DNA of 64,000 bases from CAVQJU01 sp963755195 (GCA_963755195.1 CAVWIZ010000001.1:1307140-1371139), one strand, 5' to 3'; positions 8,098 through 17,097 are shown, counted from the first letter of the stretch. The notes: generated by a model from the letters alone, not told the origin. Made by a program: numbers and translations.

Positions 8098-8535
8098 ATG
8101 GCTTATTCGAACAAGGTCATCGATCATTACGAAAACCCGCGGAACGTGGGCTCCATGCCCAAGGAAGATCCGAACGTCGGCACGGGGCTCGTGGGCGCGC
8201 CCGAGTGCGGCGACGTCATGAAGCTGCAGGTGAAGGTGAATCCCGCCACCGGCGTCATCGACGACGCCAAGTTCAAGACGTTCGGGTGCGGGTCGGCGAT
8301 TGCCAGCTCGAGCCTCGCGACGGAGTGGCTGAAGGGCAAGACGGTTGACGAAGCGCTGGCGATCAAGAACACCGACATCGTCACCGAGCTGAGCCTGCCG
8401 CCGGTGAAGATTCACTGTTCGGTGCTCGCCGAAGACGCGATCAAAGCGGCGATTGCCGACTACAAGAAGAAGCAGGGGACGTCGGCCGAGAAGGGCGCTG
8501 GGGATATCGACACGCACGCACAGCCGACGGCCTAG
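8098..8535 (+). CDS. iscU: Fe-S cluster scaffold IscU
   Basis: Scaffold protein of 145 residues. Cluster ligands Cys37 (PECGD), Cys64 (FGCGSAIASSS) and His106-Cys107 (KIHCSVLAEDA) are all present, with the assembly Asp39. The chaperone recognition motif LPPVK at 100-104 is intact and is the binding site for HscA, encoded downstream. The C-terminal 20 residues are a variable tail. Confidence 0.97.
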   Translation: MAYSNKVIDHYENPRNVGSMPKEDPNVGTGLVGAPECGDVMKLQVKVNPATGVIDDAKFKTFGCGSAIASSSLATEWLKGKTVDEALAIKNTDIVTELSLPPVKIHCSVLAEDAIKAAIADYKKKQGTSAEKGAGDIDTHAQPTA

Positions 8536-8596
8536 AAGAAAGTCAAAAGTTGAAAGTGCAAAGTTGAAAGTAAGTAGCACAGTTGCAAAGTTGCCT
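8536..8596. repeat. Degenerate AAAGTTG word array
   Basis: The iscU-iscA gap consists of the word AAAGTTG or AAAGTGC repeated about five times with small changes. The array ends at the iscA start region. Confidence 0.7.
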
Positions 8597-8604
8597 TGAC
8601 GACC

Positions 8605-8931
8605 ATGATCGAAATCTCTGAGGGCGCGGCGCGCAAGATCCGCACGTTGATGACCAAGCAGGGCATCAAGGACGGCGGACTGCGCGTGGGCGTCAAAGGC
8701 GGCGGCTGCTCGGGGTTGAGCTACACGTTCTCGTGGGAACGCGAAGCTCGAATGGGCGACGAAGTGTTCGAGGGGCCCGACGGCTCCAGGATCTATGTGG
8801 ACAAGAAGAGCCTGTTGTTTCTGAACGGCACGGTGCTCGACTACGACACGAGCCTGGTCAGCAAGGGCTTCGTCTTCAACAACCCGAATGCGAAGTCGAC
8901 CTGCGGCTGCGGCAGCTCGTTCGGAGCATAG
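8605..8931 (+). CDS. iscA: A-type Fe-S carrier IscA/HesB
   Basis: A 108-residue A-type carrier. Cysteines at 35 (GGGCSGLSY), 100 and 102 (TCGCGSSF) match the three conserved cysteines of IscA. It binds and transfers Fe-S clusters to client proteins. ATG at 8605 is preferred; a TTG at 8596 is in frame but lies inside the repeat array. Confidence 0.95.
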   Translation: MIEISEGAARKIRTLMTKQGIKDGGLRVGVKGGGCSGLSYTFSWEREARMGDEVFEGPDGSRIYVDKKSLLFLNGTVLDYDTSLVSKGFVFNNPNAKSTCGCGSSFGA

Positions 8932-8937
8932 GAAAGA

Positions 8938-9019
8938 GGTTCACGGTTCAACGTTCACGGTTCAGCGTTCCGAAGCCGGATTGAACCGTGAACCTTGAAC
9001 CCTGAACCCTGAACCTCTC
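8938..9019. repeat. GGTTCA/TGAACC word array with inverted arms
   Basis: The iscA-hscB gap holds GTTCACGGTTCAACGTTCA repeats followed by their complement (TGAACCGTGAACC and variants). The two halves can fold into a hairpin with arms of about 25 nt. The same word family returns at 32092-32209. Confidence 0.8.
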
Positions 9020-9754
9020 ATGACCTCTACCCCCACCCTTCAGGTTTGTCGTGATTGCGGCGGCGGCGCGCCGGTGGACGCGCACTTCTGCCCGCAGTGC
9101 ACCAAGATCCTGTCGATTGGGCGTCACGGCGACTATTTCAGCTTTCTCGGGCTGACACGCCGGCTCAATCTCGACGCGGCGGAGCTGGAACAGCGGTTCA
9201 GGACGCTCAGCCGCCAGTTTCATCCGGATTACTTCTACAATGCGACCCCGGCCGAGCGGCGCGCCAGCCTCGAGCGGTCGTCGTACTTGAACGACGCGTA
9301 TCGCACGCTCAAGCAGCCAATCGCTCGCGTGGACTACCTGCTGCAGCTCGAAGGATTCGTCGCCAGGAACCCGGACCGGGGGCAAGGGTCCCCCGGCGTG
9401 GGCGATGCCGCGACCAAACAGGTGGTCCCGCCGGCGCTGCTCGAAGAGGTATTCACGCTGAACGAGGAGCTCGACGAAATCCGCGAGCTGCGGGCGTCCG
9501 GCGCGCCTGCCGACGTCTGGAAGGCGCGGCTCGAACGCGCGCGTGGTCCGGTCGAGCGCAAACGCGACACCCACGAAGCGCAACTGCAGGAACTCTCGGC
9601 CAAGTGGGACGCGCTCATCGATGTTCACGGGGGGCACGGCGGGATCGTCGAACGCCGTCCCGTGCTCGAAGCCTTGCGCGAGCGCGTGCTCGAACGGAAC
9701 TACATCAACAACCTGCTTGCAGGTATTGAAAGGGAGTTGGCGACATCGTCGTGA
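9020..9754 (+). CDS. hscB: Co-chaperone HscB with N-terminal zinc ribbon
   Basis: J-protein of 244 residues. A four-cysteine ribbon (Cys10, 13, 24, 27) precedes the J-domain, whose HPD is at 68-70 (RQFHPDYF). The C-terminal part is a helical IscU-binding domain, longer than usual by about 60 residues. E. coli HscB lacks the cysteine ribbon, whereas the eukaryotic HSC20 protein has one. It stimulates the ATPase of HscA, which is encoded next with a GTGA overlap. Confidence 0.9.
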   Translation: MTSTPTLQVCRDCGGGAPVDAHFCPQCTKILSIGRHGDYFSFLGLTRRLNLDAAELEQRFRTLSRQFHPDYFYNATPAERRASLERSSYLNDAYRTLKQPIARVDYLLQLEGFVARNPDRGQGSPGVGDAATKQVVPPALLEEVFTLNEELDEIRELRASGAPADVWKARLERARGPVERKRDTHEAQLQELSAKWDALIDVHGGHGGIVERRPVLEALRERVLERNYINNLLAGIERELATSS

Positions 9755-11571
9755 GTATGTCCAGAGTTGTCGGCATCGATCTCGGCACGACCAACAGCCT
9801 GGTCGCTTACGTGAAGGACGGCGTTCCGGTCGTCATTCGCGATCGAAGCGGCGACGCGCTGCTGCCGTCGATTGTGTCGGCGGCGCCCGACGGCACGATG
9901 TACGTGGGCCGCGAAGCGCAGCGGCGTCTGCTGACCGACGCCGCTCGCACGGTCTATTCCGTCAAACGGTTCATGGGCAAGGGCCTGGACGACGTCCGCG
10001 ATGAGGCGTCTCTCCTGCCCTTCCGCGTCGCCGGCGAAGCCGGCGGTGTCGTGCGCATCGGCCTGGGCGACCGCGAGTTCACGCCGCCCGAGATTTCCGC
10101 CTTCATCCTGCGCGACCTGAAACACCGGGCCGAAACCTTCTTCGCCGAGCAGGGCGAGGTGGACAACGAAGTCGATCGCGCCGTGATCACCGTGCCCGCC
10201 TACTTCAACGACGCCCAGCGCACCGCGACGCGCGATGCCGGGCGCATCGCCGGCCTCGACGTGATGCGCATCATCAACGAGCCGACGGCGGCGTCGCTCG
10301 CCTACGGCCTCGACAAACGGCACTCGGGCCTGATCGCCGTGTACGACTTTGGCGGCGGCACGTTCGACATCTCGATTCTCCGCGTCGAAGACGGCGTATT
10401 TCAAGTGCTCTCCACCGGCGGCGACACGCACCTCGGCGGCGACGACATCGACCTGCTCCTCATGCACCGCGTGCTGGCCGAGGCCGGGTGGTCGCAGTCG
10501 GCGGAACGCATCCAGGAAATCCGCAAAGCCGTGATTCAGGCAAAGTGGGATCTCTCGGAGGGCGACGCCACCGAACTGAACGGCAAGCGTTTCACGCGCG
10601 CCGAGTTCGAATCGCTGATTCGTCCGATTGTCGATCGCACGCTCGAGCCGTGCCGGCAGGCGATCGTGGACGCTGGCCTCGAAGCGCCGCAGATAGACGA
10701 AGTGGTCCTGGTTGGCGGCTCGACGCGCATCCCGCTCGTCCGCCGCCTGGTCGGCGAGCTCTTCGGCCGGACGCCGCACAGCGACCTGAACCCCGACGCG
10801 GTGGTCGCGCTCGGCGCGGCCGTGCAGGCCGACATTCTCGTCAGCGGCAGCCGCGAGATGCTGCTGCTCGACGTGACGCCGCTCTCGCTCGGCATCGAGA
10901 CGCTGGGCGGCGTGATGTCGAAGATCATCCTGCGCAACTCCACGATTCCGGCGACCGGCAGCGAGATGTTTACGACGGGCACCGACAATCAGACGGCGGT
11001 CGACGTCCACGTGCTGCAGGGCGAGCGCGAGCTGGTGCAGGACAACCGGTCGCTCCACCGGTTCAAGCTCAAGGGCATTCCGCCGATGCCCGCGGGCCTG
11101 CCGCGCGTGCAGGTGCAGTTTCAGATCGACGCGAACGGCATCCTGAGCGTCACGGCGCACGAGCTCCGGACGAACATCGAACAGACGGTCGAGGTCAAGC
11201 CGTCCTACGGCCTGACCGACGAGGAAGTCGAGCGGATGCTGCTCGACTCGTTCGAGCACGCGGAAGCCGATTTCGCGGCGCGGCTCCTGATCGAGGCGCG
11301 CAACGAGGCGGAGACGGTGATCATGGCCACCGAAAAATCACTGCGCGCGCCCGACTTCGCGGACATCGCCGCCGCCGAGCTGCCGCGGGGCCAGCAGGAG
11401 CGCATCGAACAGGCGCTCGGCGATCTCAAGGCCGTGATGGGCGCCGAGGATCGCGAGCTCATTCACGACAGGACGCACGCCCTCAACGAGGCAACGCGCC
11501 ATCTGGCCGAAGTGATGATGAATCGCTCGGTGCATGCGGCGCTCTCTGGAAGAAACGTCAACGAGATGTAG
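9751..11571 (+). CDS. hscA: Fe-S assembly Hsp70 chaperone HscA
   Basis: Hsp70 of 606 residues dedicated to IscU. Phosphate loop GIDLGTTNS is at the N-terminus, followed by VPAYFNDAQRTATRDAG, INEPTAASLAYGLD, DFGGGTFDISIL and VVLVGGSTRIPLV. The substrate domain begins near VTPLSLGIETLGG. The GTG at 9751 overlaps the hscB stop; an ATG at 9757 is the alternative. Identification as HscA rather than DnaK rests on its place between hscB and fdx. Confidence 0.95.
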   Translation: MSMSRVVGIDLGTTNSLVAYVKDGVPVVIRDRSGDALLPSIVSAAPDGTMYVGREAQRRLLTDAARTVYSVKRFMGKGLDDVRDEASLLPFRVAGEAGGVVRIGLGDREFTPPEISAFILRDLKHRAETFFAEQGEVDNEVDRAVITVPAYFNDAQRTATRDAGRIAGLDVMRIINEPTAASLAYGLDKRHSGLIAVYDFGGGTFDISILRVEDGVFQVLSTGGDTHLGGDDIDLLLMHRVLAEAGWSQSAERIQEIRKAVIQAKWDLSEGDATELNGKRFTRAEFESLIRPIVDRTLEPCRQAIVDAGLEAPQIDEVVLVGGSTRIPLVRRLVGELFGRTPHSDLNPDAVVALGAAVQADILVSGSREMLLLDVTPLSLGIETLGGVMSKIILRNSTIPATGSEMFTTGTDNQTAVDVHVLQGERELVQDNRSLHRFKLKGIPPMPAGLPRVQVQFQIDANGILSVTAHELRTNIEQTVEVKPSYGLTDEEVERMLLDSFEHAEADFAARLLIEARNEAETVIMATEKSLRAPDFADIAAAELPRGQQERIEQALGDLKAVMGAEDRELIHDRTHALNEATRHLAEVMMNRSVHAALSGRNVNEM

Positions 11572-11620
11572 CGCGGTCCGCCTTCGCGAGAGCTTCGGCG
11601 GGACCGCCGAGACCGAATAT

Positions 11621-12031
11621 ATGCCGAAAGTCACGTTCATCATGGACGGCGTCACCAAGACCGTCGAGTTCGAGCACGGGAAGCTCCCGTATTCGCACCA
11701 CGGCAAGCCTGAGTCGTTCCTCGACGTGTCGAAACACTTCGACCTCGGCCTCGAGCACGCCTGCGGCGGCAGCTGCGCCTGCACGACGTGCCACGTGATC
11801 ATCAAGGAAGGCGCCAGCAACCTCAGCGAAATGGAAGACGACGAGCTCGATCGCCTCGACACCGCGTGGGAGCTGACAACCGAGTCGCGCCTGGGGTGCC
11901 AGGCGGTGATCACGGGCGATGTCGTCTGCGAGCTGCCGATGTACACGCGGAACTATGTGCAAGAGGGCGGCGGCATCCAGCTCGGGAAATCCGACAGAAA
12001 AGATCGCAAGGCCGAAGAGGTGGTGCGGTGA
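11621..12031 (+). CDS. fdx: [2Fe-2S] ferredoxin, adrenodoxin/Isc type
   Basis: A 136-residue electron carrier. Cluster ligands follow C-x5-C-x2-C ... C, as Cys48, 54, 57 and 93 (ACGGSCACTTC, RLGCQAV). This spacing is typical of Isc ferredoxins, which supply electrons during cluster assembly. A short insertion before the first cysteine (YSHHGKPES) and a charged C-terminal tail are present. It overlaps iscX by GTGA. Confidence 0.95.
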   Translation: MPKVTFIMDGVTKTVEFEHGKLPYSHHGKPESFLDVSKHFDLGLEHACGGSCACTTCHVIIKEGASNLSEMEDDELDRLDTAWELTTESRLGCQAVITGDVVCELPMYTRNYVQEGGGIQLGKSDRKDRKAEEVVR

Positions 12032-12231
12032 AGTGGACCGACTCCGAGGACATCGGCATCGCACTGGCCGAGAAGTTTCCCGGCGTCGATCCGCTGACGA
12101 TCCGGTTCACCGACTTGCGCGATCGCGTGCTCACGCTCGACGAATTCGACGACGATCCCAAGACCTCGAACGAGCCGAAGCTCGAAGCCATCCAGATGGC
12201 CTGGTACGAGGAGTGGAAGGACGCGCAGTGA
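12028..12231 (+). CDS. iscX: IscX (YfhJ) frataxin-like adaptor
   Basis: A 67-residue acidic protein starting with GTG. It begins KWTDSEDIGIALAEKFPGVDPL and ends EAIQMAWYEEWKDA, matching IscX along its whole length. IscX binds IscS and modulates cluster assembly together with iron. It is the last gene of the isc block, as in E. coli. Confidence 0.92.
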   Translation: MKWTDSEDIGIALAEKFPGVDPLTIRFTDLRDRVLTLDEFDDDPKTSNEPKLEAIQMAWYEEWKDAQ

Positions 12232-12232
12232 C

Positions 12233-12704
12233 ATGCGCATGCGCGGCTACCTCGTTCCGCTGACCGCCGGCGTCGCGCTCACCGTCAGCGCGTTTCTCCC
12301 CTGGGTGGTCATCGGCGACACGTCCCTCAGAGGCATCCCCAATGTGCCCGCCATATGGGTGGCCGGCCTCGGCGCCCTGGCTGCCGTGCTCGCGTCGCTC
12401 AGCATCATGACGCGCAAGAACTCGCGCCATCCACTTCTCGTCGTCGGCCTCATGGCGCTGGGCATCATGATCCTGTCCGGGCGCATTCTGCCGCGCTCGG
12501 CGGGCGAGCGTGCGCAGACGCTGTCGCAGGCATTCGCCATCGTCGAAGACACGCCGATGGCCGCGACGCCCGACGGCGCTCGTCGGCAGCGGCATCTACG
12601 TCGGGCTCGCGTCCTCCGTCGTCATCGTCCTGTTCGGCCTGACGATCGTCGTCAAACGGGCGTCGCAGCCATACGTGGTGGTCAGCGCGGACGACGACGT
12701 TTAG
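12233..12704 (+). CDS. Small membrane protein, frameshifted
   Basis: Starts one base after iscX. The first frame gives a signal-anchor-like N-terminus (RGYLVPLTAGVALTVSAF) and two more hydrophobic segments. Near 12572 the frame is broken: removing one G restores a continuation into a last helix (GSGIYVGLASSVVIVLFG) that ends at 12704. The restored protein would be about 155 residues with four transmembrane segments. No family recognised. Confidence 0.55.
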
Positions 12705-12797
12705 GGGTTCGAGAGGTTCGAGAGGTTCAAGAGGTTCAAGAGGTTCGAGTTCGGAAAGGTTCAACGGGTGCGAGAGGTTCAGGGGGTTCGACAGGTC
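12705..12797. repeat. GGTTCGAGA/GGTTCAAGA word array
   Basis: About nine copies of a 9-10 nt word (GAGAGGTTCG/AAGAGGTTCA variants) between the membrane protein and mqnB. The array extends into the probable mqnB start region, so the first codons of mqnB are made of repeat. On the opposite strand it reads as a Leu-Glu-Pro repeat that is not a gene. Confidence 0.85.
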
Positions 12798-13451
12798 CTC
12801 GTGCTGGCTGCGACGCCGCTTGAAGCCGCGCTTCTTCAATCCGTGCCTGCCGCGCTCGTCATCGCCGGCATCGGCCCCGTGAACACCGCGTACGCGCTGA
12901 CGCGCCATCTGGTCACACAGCCCAAGCCATCGCTCGTCATCCAGACAGGCATCGCTGGAGCGTACGTGCCGGCAAGCGTCCCGGTTGGAGCCGTCGTTCT
13001 GGCCAGCGAAGAAGTGTACGCGGATGTCGGTGTAATCACGCCCGATGGTTGGCACTCCGCGGAGGAGATCGGGATTCCGCTCGTCGAGGCGACGGCCACG
13101 AGCCCGGCTCGTTTCAACAATTTTCAGCTCGATGCCCGGCTGGTGGCGCGAGCGGCCGAAGTGTGCGGTCCACTCATCGCCAGAACGGGACGATTCCTCA
13201 CGCTGTCCCAGGTGACGGGCGTACGTGCGCTGGGCGATGCGCTGCACGCGCGATTCGGCGCGCTCTGCGAATCGATGGAAGGCGCGGCCGCCGCCCACGT
13301 GTGCGCGCTCCATCAAGTGCCGTTCCTGGAGCTGCGCGGGATCAGCAATCTCGTCGAAGACCGCGATCGATCGAAGTGGCGAGTCAGCGAGGCGGCCGTT
13401 GCTGCCCAGCAGGCGGTTCGTCACCTGCTCGAACACGCCACCGATCTCGAC
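12768..13451 (+). CDS. mqnB: Futalosine hydrolase (MqnB)
   Basis: Nucleosidase of the MTA/SAH family, cleaving futalosine in menaquinone synthesis. Seen are VLVLAATPLEA at the N-terminus, GIGPVNTAYALT, IQTGIAGAY, CESMEGAAAAHVC and ELRGISNLVEDRDRSKW, the family's active-site blocks. The GTG at 12768 lies in the repeat array. No stop codon separates it from mqnD, giving an apparent fusion. However, removing one C near 13440 would create a stop that overlaps the mqnD ATG as ATGA, so the fusion may be artificial. Confidence 0.85.
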
Positions 13452-14286
13452 ATGAAGCCGCTCACGCTGGCTTACTCGCCGTGCCCGAACGACACATTCA
13501 TCTTCACGCCGTGGGTCGAAGGCCGGGTCGAGGGCGCGCCGGCGGTGGTCGAACGCTTCGAAGACATCGACACGCTCAACCGCATCGCGCTCCTTGGTGA
13601 GCCCGATGTCGTGAAAGTATCCTTCCACGCCTACGGCCATCTGCGCGACAGGTACTGCCTGCTGCGCAGCGGCGGAGCGCTCGGCCGCGGATGCGGTCCG
13701 TTGGTGGTGGCGCGCACGTCGTTCGCGGAGCACGCGTTGCCGGGAAAGACGGTCGCCATTCCCGGCAGCCTGACCACGGCCGCGCTCCTCGTTCGTCTGT
13801 TTGCTCCCACGCTTCGCGATGACGAACGTCACGGTGATGCCGTTCCACGAAATCATGCCGGCCGTCTGCAGCGGCCGCGTGGACGCGGGCGTCATCATCC
13901 ACGAGAGCCGGTTCACCTACCAGCGTCACGGTCTCACGAAGATTGTCGATTTGGGCGAATGGTGGGAGCGCGAGACCGCGCACGCCATTCCGCTCGGCGG
14001 CATCGCCATGCGGCGCGATCTCGGAGACAGCCTCATCCGGCGCACCGAACATTCACTCGTCTCCAGCGTGGACTACGCCCACGCCCACCCGGACATCGTC
14101 TGGCCGACGGTCCGTCGCCACGCCCAGGAGATGGAAGACGACGTGATGCGGCAGCACATCGCGTTGTACGTGAATCACTTCACGCGCGACTACGGCGAGG
14201 AAGGTCAGGCCGCCATCCGGCATCTGCTCGAGACGGCGGAAACGCTGCGCCTCGTGCCGCACTCGGACCAGCCGCTCTTCGTCTGA
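13452..14286 (+). CDS. mqnD: 1,4-dihydroxy-6-naphthoate synthase (MqnD), frameshifted
   Basis: Periplasmic-binding-fold enzyme of the futalosine pathway. It begins MKPLTLAYSPCPNDTFIF, an MqnD hallmark, continues with DIDTLNRIAL and PGSLTTAALLVRLF, and then the frame shifts near 13818. The second frame continues VTVMPFHEIMPAV, GVIIHESRFTYQ and ends at 14286. One extra base accounts for the break. The repaired protein is about 277 residues, the normal length. Confidence 0.85.
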
Positions 14287-14289
14287 CGC

Positions 14290-14295
14290 TATAAT
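14290..14295 (+). promoter_or_regulatory. -10 element TATAAT, apparently leaderless start
   Basis: A perfect TATAAT lies only 6 bp before the ATG of the amidohydrolase. Transcription would begin at or next to the start codon, giving a leaderless mRNA. No clear -35 was found. Confidence 0.45.
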
Positions 14296-14301
14296 CCGCG
14301 A

Positions 14302-15496
14302 ATGCTGACACGCCGCGAATTCTTCTCGGTCGCCGCGGCCGGCGTTGCCACTGTTTCGCGTTTCTCGTCGCTGCCCGGACTGCACGCCGCCCAGTACCGA
14401 CCTGCTGATCAAAGGCGGCCGGGTGATCGATCCGTCGCGCAAGTTCGACGCCGTGGCCGATGTCGCGATCGTCGGCGGACGCATCGCCGCCGTTCGGCCG
14501 AATATCGAGGCATCGAGTGCCGCCGAGACGGTCGCCGCGACCGGCAGGCTGGTCGTGCCCGGCTTCATCGACATCCACACGCACGCCAGAAGCCATGACA
14601 TGCCCGCGACCGTGTTGTGGGACGGCGTGACCTCGGCCGTCGACGCCGGGTCGCAGGGCGCCGACCATGTGGACGACGTGGTGGCGACCGCCAAGAGCGC
14701 GCCCAATCGGATGCGCGTCCTCATCAATATCGCCAGGACAGGCATCCTTCCAGACGGCGAGTTGATGGACATCAGCCGCGCCGACGTCGGGGCGACCCGA
14801 CAGGCAATCGAGCGCAACCGCGACATGATTGTCGGCATCAAGGCCCGGCTCTCGCGCACCGTGGCCGGTAACAACGATCTCGAAGCCCTGCGCCGCGCGC
14901 AAACCGTCGCCAGGCCGCTCAACATTCCGGTGATGGTGCACATCGGCGACACGGTCTCGCCGCTCCCGGCCATCCTGGCGCTTCTCAAACGCGGCGACAT
15001 CGTCACCCACATGTATTCGCCGCCCCCGCACGGCATTTTCGACGACGCAGGCCAGGTGTTGCCGGAGGTGACCGCGGCGAGGCGCCGCGGCGTGTGGTTC
15101 GATATCGGCAATGGCCGCATCGGCCACATCACGTGGGCGGTCGCCCAGAATGCGCTGGACCAGGGCGTGCTGCCCGACACGATTTCGTCAGACTGGACCG
15201 AGGCGGGGCGCGCCGATCAGGTCCTTGATTTTGGCAACGTCCTGTCGAAGTTCCTGATGCTCGGCCTTGCAACCGATCGAGTGATCGCCATGGGCACCGT
15301 CAACGCGGCGAAAGTGTTTCCGGCGTTCAAGGGTCTCGGGACGCTTCGCGTGGGCGCGCCCGCCGACGTCTCGATTGTCGAGCTGCGCAAAGGGAGGTTT
15401 GAGTTCCTGGACAACGCCAACAGCCCGCGTGTCGGCGACAGACGGCTGTTTGCCAGCGTGGTCTTCTTCGGCGGGAAGCGCGCGCTCCCGGTATGA
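14302..15496 (+). CDS. Tat-exported amidohydrolase (dihydroorotase/deacetylase type), frameshifted
   Basis: Metal-dependent hydrolase. The first frame encodes a twin-arginine signal (TRREFFSVAAAGVATV); an extra C near 14398 shifts the frame, after which DLLIKGGRVIDPSRK opens the enzyme. Metal ligands are visible in DIHTHARS, a candidate carboxylated lysine in GIKARLS, histidines in MVHIGD and VTHMYSPP, and an aspartate in SSDWTEAG. This set fits the amidohydrolase/deacetylase family related to D-amino-acid and N-acetyl deacetylases. Substrate unknown. Length about 397 after repair. Confidence 0.82.
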
Positions 15497-15597
15497 TCTG
15501 GGAGTCTCCCAGCGTCGAGTGACGAGCGGATCCGATCCGATCGTGTCGTGCTCAACTGGGCCGCGGGGTTCAAGAAGCAGCTCGATGGCAACGTAGC

Positions 15598-15603
15598 TCT
15601 ATA
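15598..15603 (+). promoter_or_regulatory. -10 element TATAAT before the nucleotidyltransferase-like gene
   Basis: Perfect TATAAT 16 bp before the GTG start at 15620. Transcription would begin about 8 nt upstream of the start codon, too short for a Shine-Dalgarno site. The preceding 100 bp hold a 15-nt dyad (CTGGGAGTCTCCCAG) at 15498 and nothing else I can name. Confidence 0.4.
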
Positions 15604-15619
15604 ATGAGTCGAGAACCAC

Positions 15620-16141
15620 GTGAGAGTGCAGGCGTTTTACCGGGCGGTCACGGTGGATGAAGTACGGGCGCTGGATCAGATCGTCGGCCTCCTGACCCAG
15701 TTGAACCTCTGGTACTGCGTGATTGGCGGGCAGGGAGTCAACGCCTACGTGGAGCCGCTGGTTAGCCTCGACCTCGACGTCGTCGTCGCTGCCGACGATG
15801 TGGATCGCCTTCTTGCCGCGCTGCCGGCGACGTGGCGTGTCGAACGATTTACGCATTCTATCAACGTGTCGGTCGTCGGCTCCGATCTCCGCGTGCAATT
15901 GCAGACCGATCCCCGCTATCAGCCGTTCGCGTCCCGCGCGCGCGTGCGAGACGTGTTGGGCACGCCGATGCGAGTCGCTGCCGTCGAGGACGTGTTGGCG
16001 GGCAAAGTCTGGGCGGCGGCGGACGCGGGTCGCAGATCGAGCAAGCGACAGAAGGATCTGGCCGATATCGCGCGGCTCATCGAAGCCTTCCCGGAGCTGC
16101 GGGCACGCGTGCCCGCCGCCATACTTAATCAGCTGCTCTGA
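15620..16141 (+). CDS. Nucleotidyltransferase-fold protein
   Basis: A 173-residue protein resembling small nucleotidyltransferases (AbiEii/DUF6036 type). GG in YCVIGGQGVNAY and the Asp pair in LDLDVVVAADD match the G-G ... D-x-D motif of that fold, followed by a region specifying VEDVLAGKVWAA and KRQKDLADIARLIE, typical of the family. Members often act as antitoxin partners or RNA-modifying toxins, but no clear partner gene is adjacent here. Function is therefore not assigned. Confidence 0.65.
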   Translation: MRVQAFYRAVTVDEVRALDQIVGLLTQLNLWYCVIGGQGVNAYVEPLVSLDLDVVVAADDVDRLLAALPATWRVERFTHSINVSVVGSDLRVQLQTDPRYQPFASRARVRDVLGTPMRVAAVEDVLAGKVWAAADAGRRSSKRQKDLADIARLIEAFPELRARVPAAILNQLL

Positions 16142-16201
16142 CGGTTCGACCCGTTCCTTCGCTTTCTTGAAGGCGGCACAGCTGCGTGCAGCAGCTCGCC
16201 A

Positions 16202-16999
16202 CTACTTTTTCGGCTGCTCGGCGATCGCCTTCTTGATCTGCTCGACCGCGTCGGCCACTTTGTAGTCGAGGAACATCTTCCCCATCTCCGCGGTCGCGGG
16301 CGACGGATCGCCGTTGATGCCCGTGCTCGGTTCCGGCAGGCCCTTGGCAGCCGTCAGCTTGTCCTGGCGGATCCATTTCTGTCCGTCGATGAACATGATC
16401 TGCGAGGTTTCCGCGACGCCGGCATGACCGCCGCCCGGAATCTTGTGTTCGGCGAGATACGCGTTGGCTTGCTGGGCCGACTTGGTAAAGGCCACGTAGT
16501 ACACGCGGGCACCCTTGGCCTTCCACTCGGTGTCGAGCGTTTCGGCCGCGAGCTTCAACTCCGCCTGGCCCCCGCCATGATCGCCCATCAGAAACACGTT
16601 CTTGAACCCGCCGGAGAGCGCGCTCAGCGCCACTTGCCGCATCACGCCCATGAACACTTCCGGCGACAGGCTCACCGTGCCCACGAAGCGGGAGTGGCCG
16701 GTCTTTTCGACGGGATCGCCGGCCGGCGAGAACGGCACAATCGGATAGACGAGCGCATTGCCGAGCTGCTCGGCAATCTTGCCCGCCTCGTAGCGGACGA
16801 CCGCGTTGTGCTTGATCAGGGTCATGTGCGGTCCGTTCTGCTCGACACCGCCCGCAAAGACGATCGCGGTGGTCTTGCCGGCCGCCATCGCGTCGCGGAC
16901 CTCGAGCCAGGTGAGATCCTCGGTAAACACCGAGCGTGTCTGGCCGAACGCCGTCGCCGCCGCAAGCATCAGGCCCAGCATCATCATCGTTCGCTTCAC
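16202..16999 (-). CDS. Exported creatininase-family protein
   Basis: Starts with GTG at 16999 behind AGGAGGT, and a signal peptide (MKRTMMMLGLMLAAATAFGQ) precedes the creatinine amidohydrolase domain. Family blocks GGVEQNGPHMTL, VPFSPAGDPV, FLMGDHGGGQAEL and GGGHAGVAETSQIM contain the usual metal-binding His, Glu and Asp positions. Secretion distinguishes it from cytoplasmic creatininases; secreted forms are common in acidobacteria. Substrate unknown. Its own -10 (TATACT at 17058-17063) suggests separate transcription from the B12 operon. Confidence 0.8.
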   Translation of the reverse strand: MKRTMMMLGLMLAAATAFGQTRSVFTEDLTWLEVRDAMAAGKTTAIVFAGGVEQNGPHMTLIKHNAVVRYEAGKIAEQLGNALVYPIVPFSPAGDPVEKTGHSRFVGTVSLSPEVFMGVMRQVALSALSGGFKNVFLMGDHGGGQAELKLAAETLDTEWKAKGARVYYVAFTKSAQQANAYLAEHKIPGGGHAGVAETSQIMFIDGQKWIRQDKLTAAKGLPEPSTGINGDPSPATAEMGKMFLDYKVADAVEQIKKAIAEQPKK

Positions 17000-17057
17000 G
17001 GGAGACCTCCTGAGTCAAGACGGTTGTGCCCGCGCGGCCCGCGCGCGGATCGGGTCG

Positions 17058-17063
17058 CAGTAT
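17058..17063 (-). promoter_or_regulatory. -10 TATACT for the creatininase-like gene
   Basis: TATACT reads on the minus strand about 60 bp upstream of the GTG start. The Shine-Dalgarno AGGAGGT near 17010 is strong. No convincing -35 seen. Confidence 0.35.
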
Positions 17064-17097
17064 ACAACCGGTGATGTCTTGCACGAGCTTCGAAACG

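Noticed and set aside
12465..13916. Long minus-strand frame with a Leu-Glu-Pro repeat protein
   Set aside because: It is the complement of mqnB and the GGTTCGAGA word array; the plus-strand gene has clear family motifs.
15620..16141. MNT/HEPN toxin-antitoxin pair
   Set aside because: No HEPN gene is adjacent; only the nucleotidyltransferase-like protein is present.
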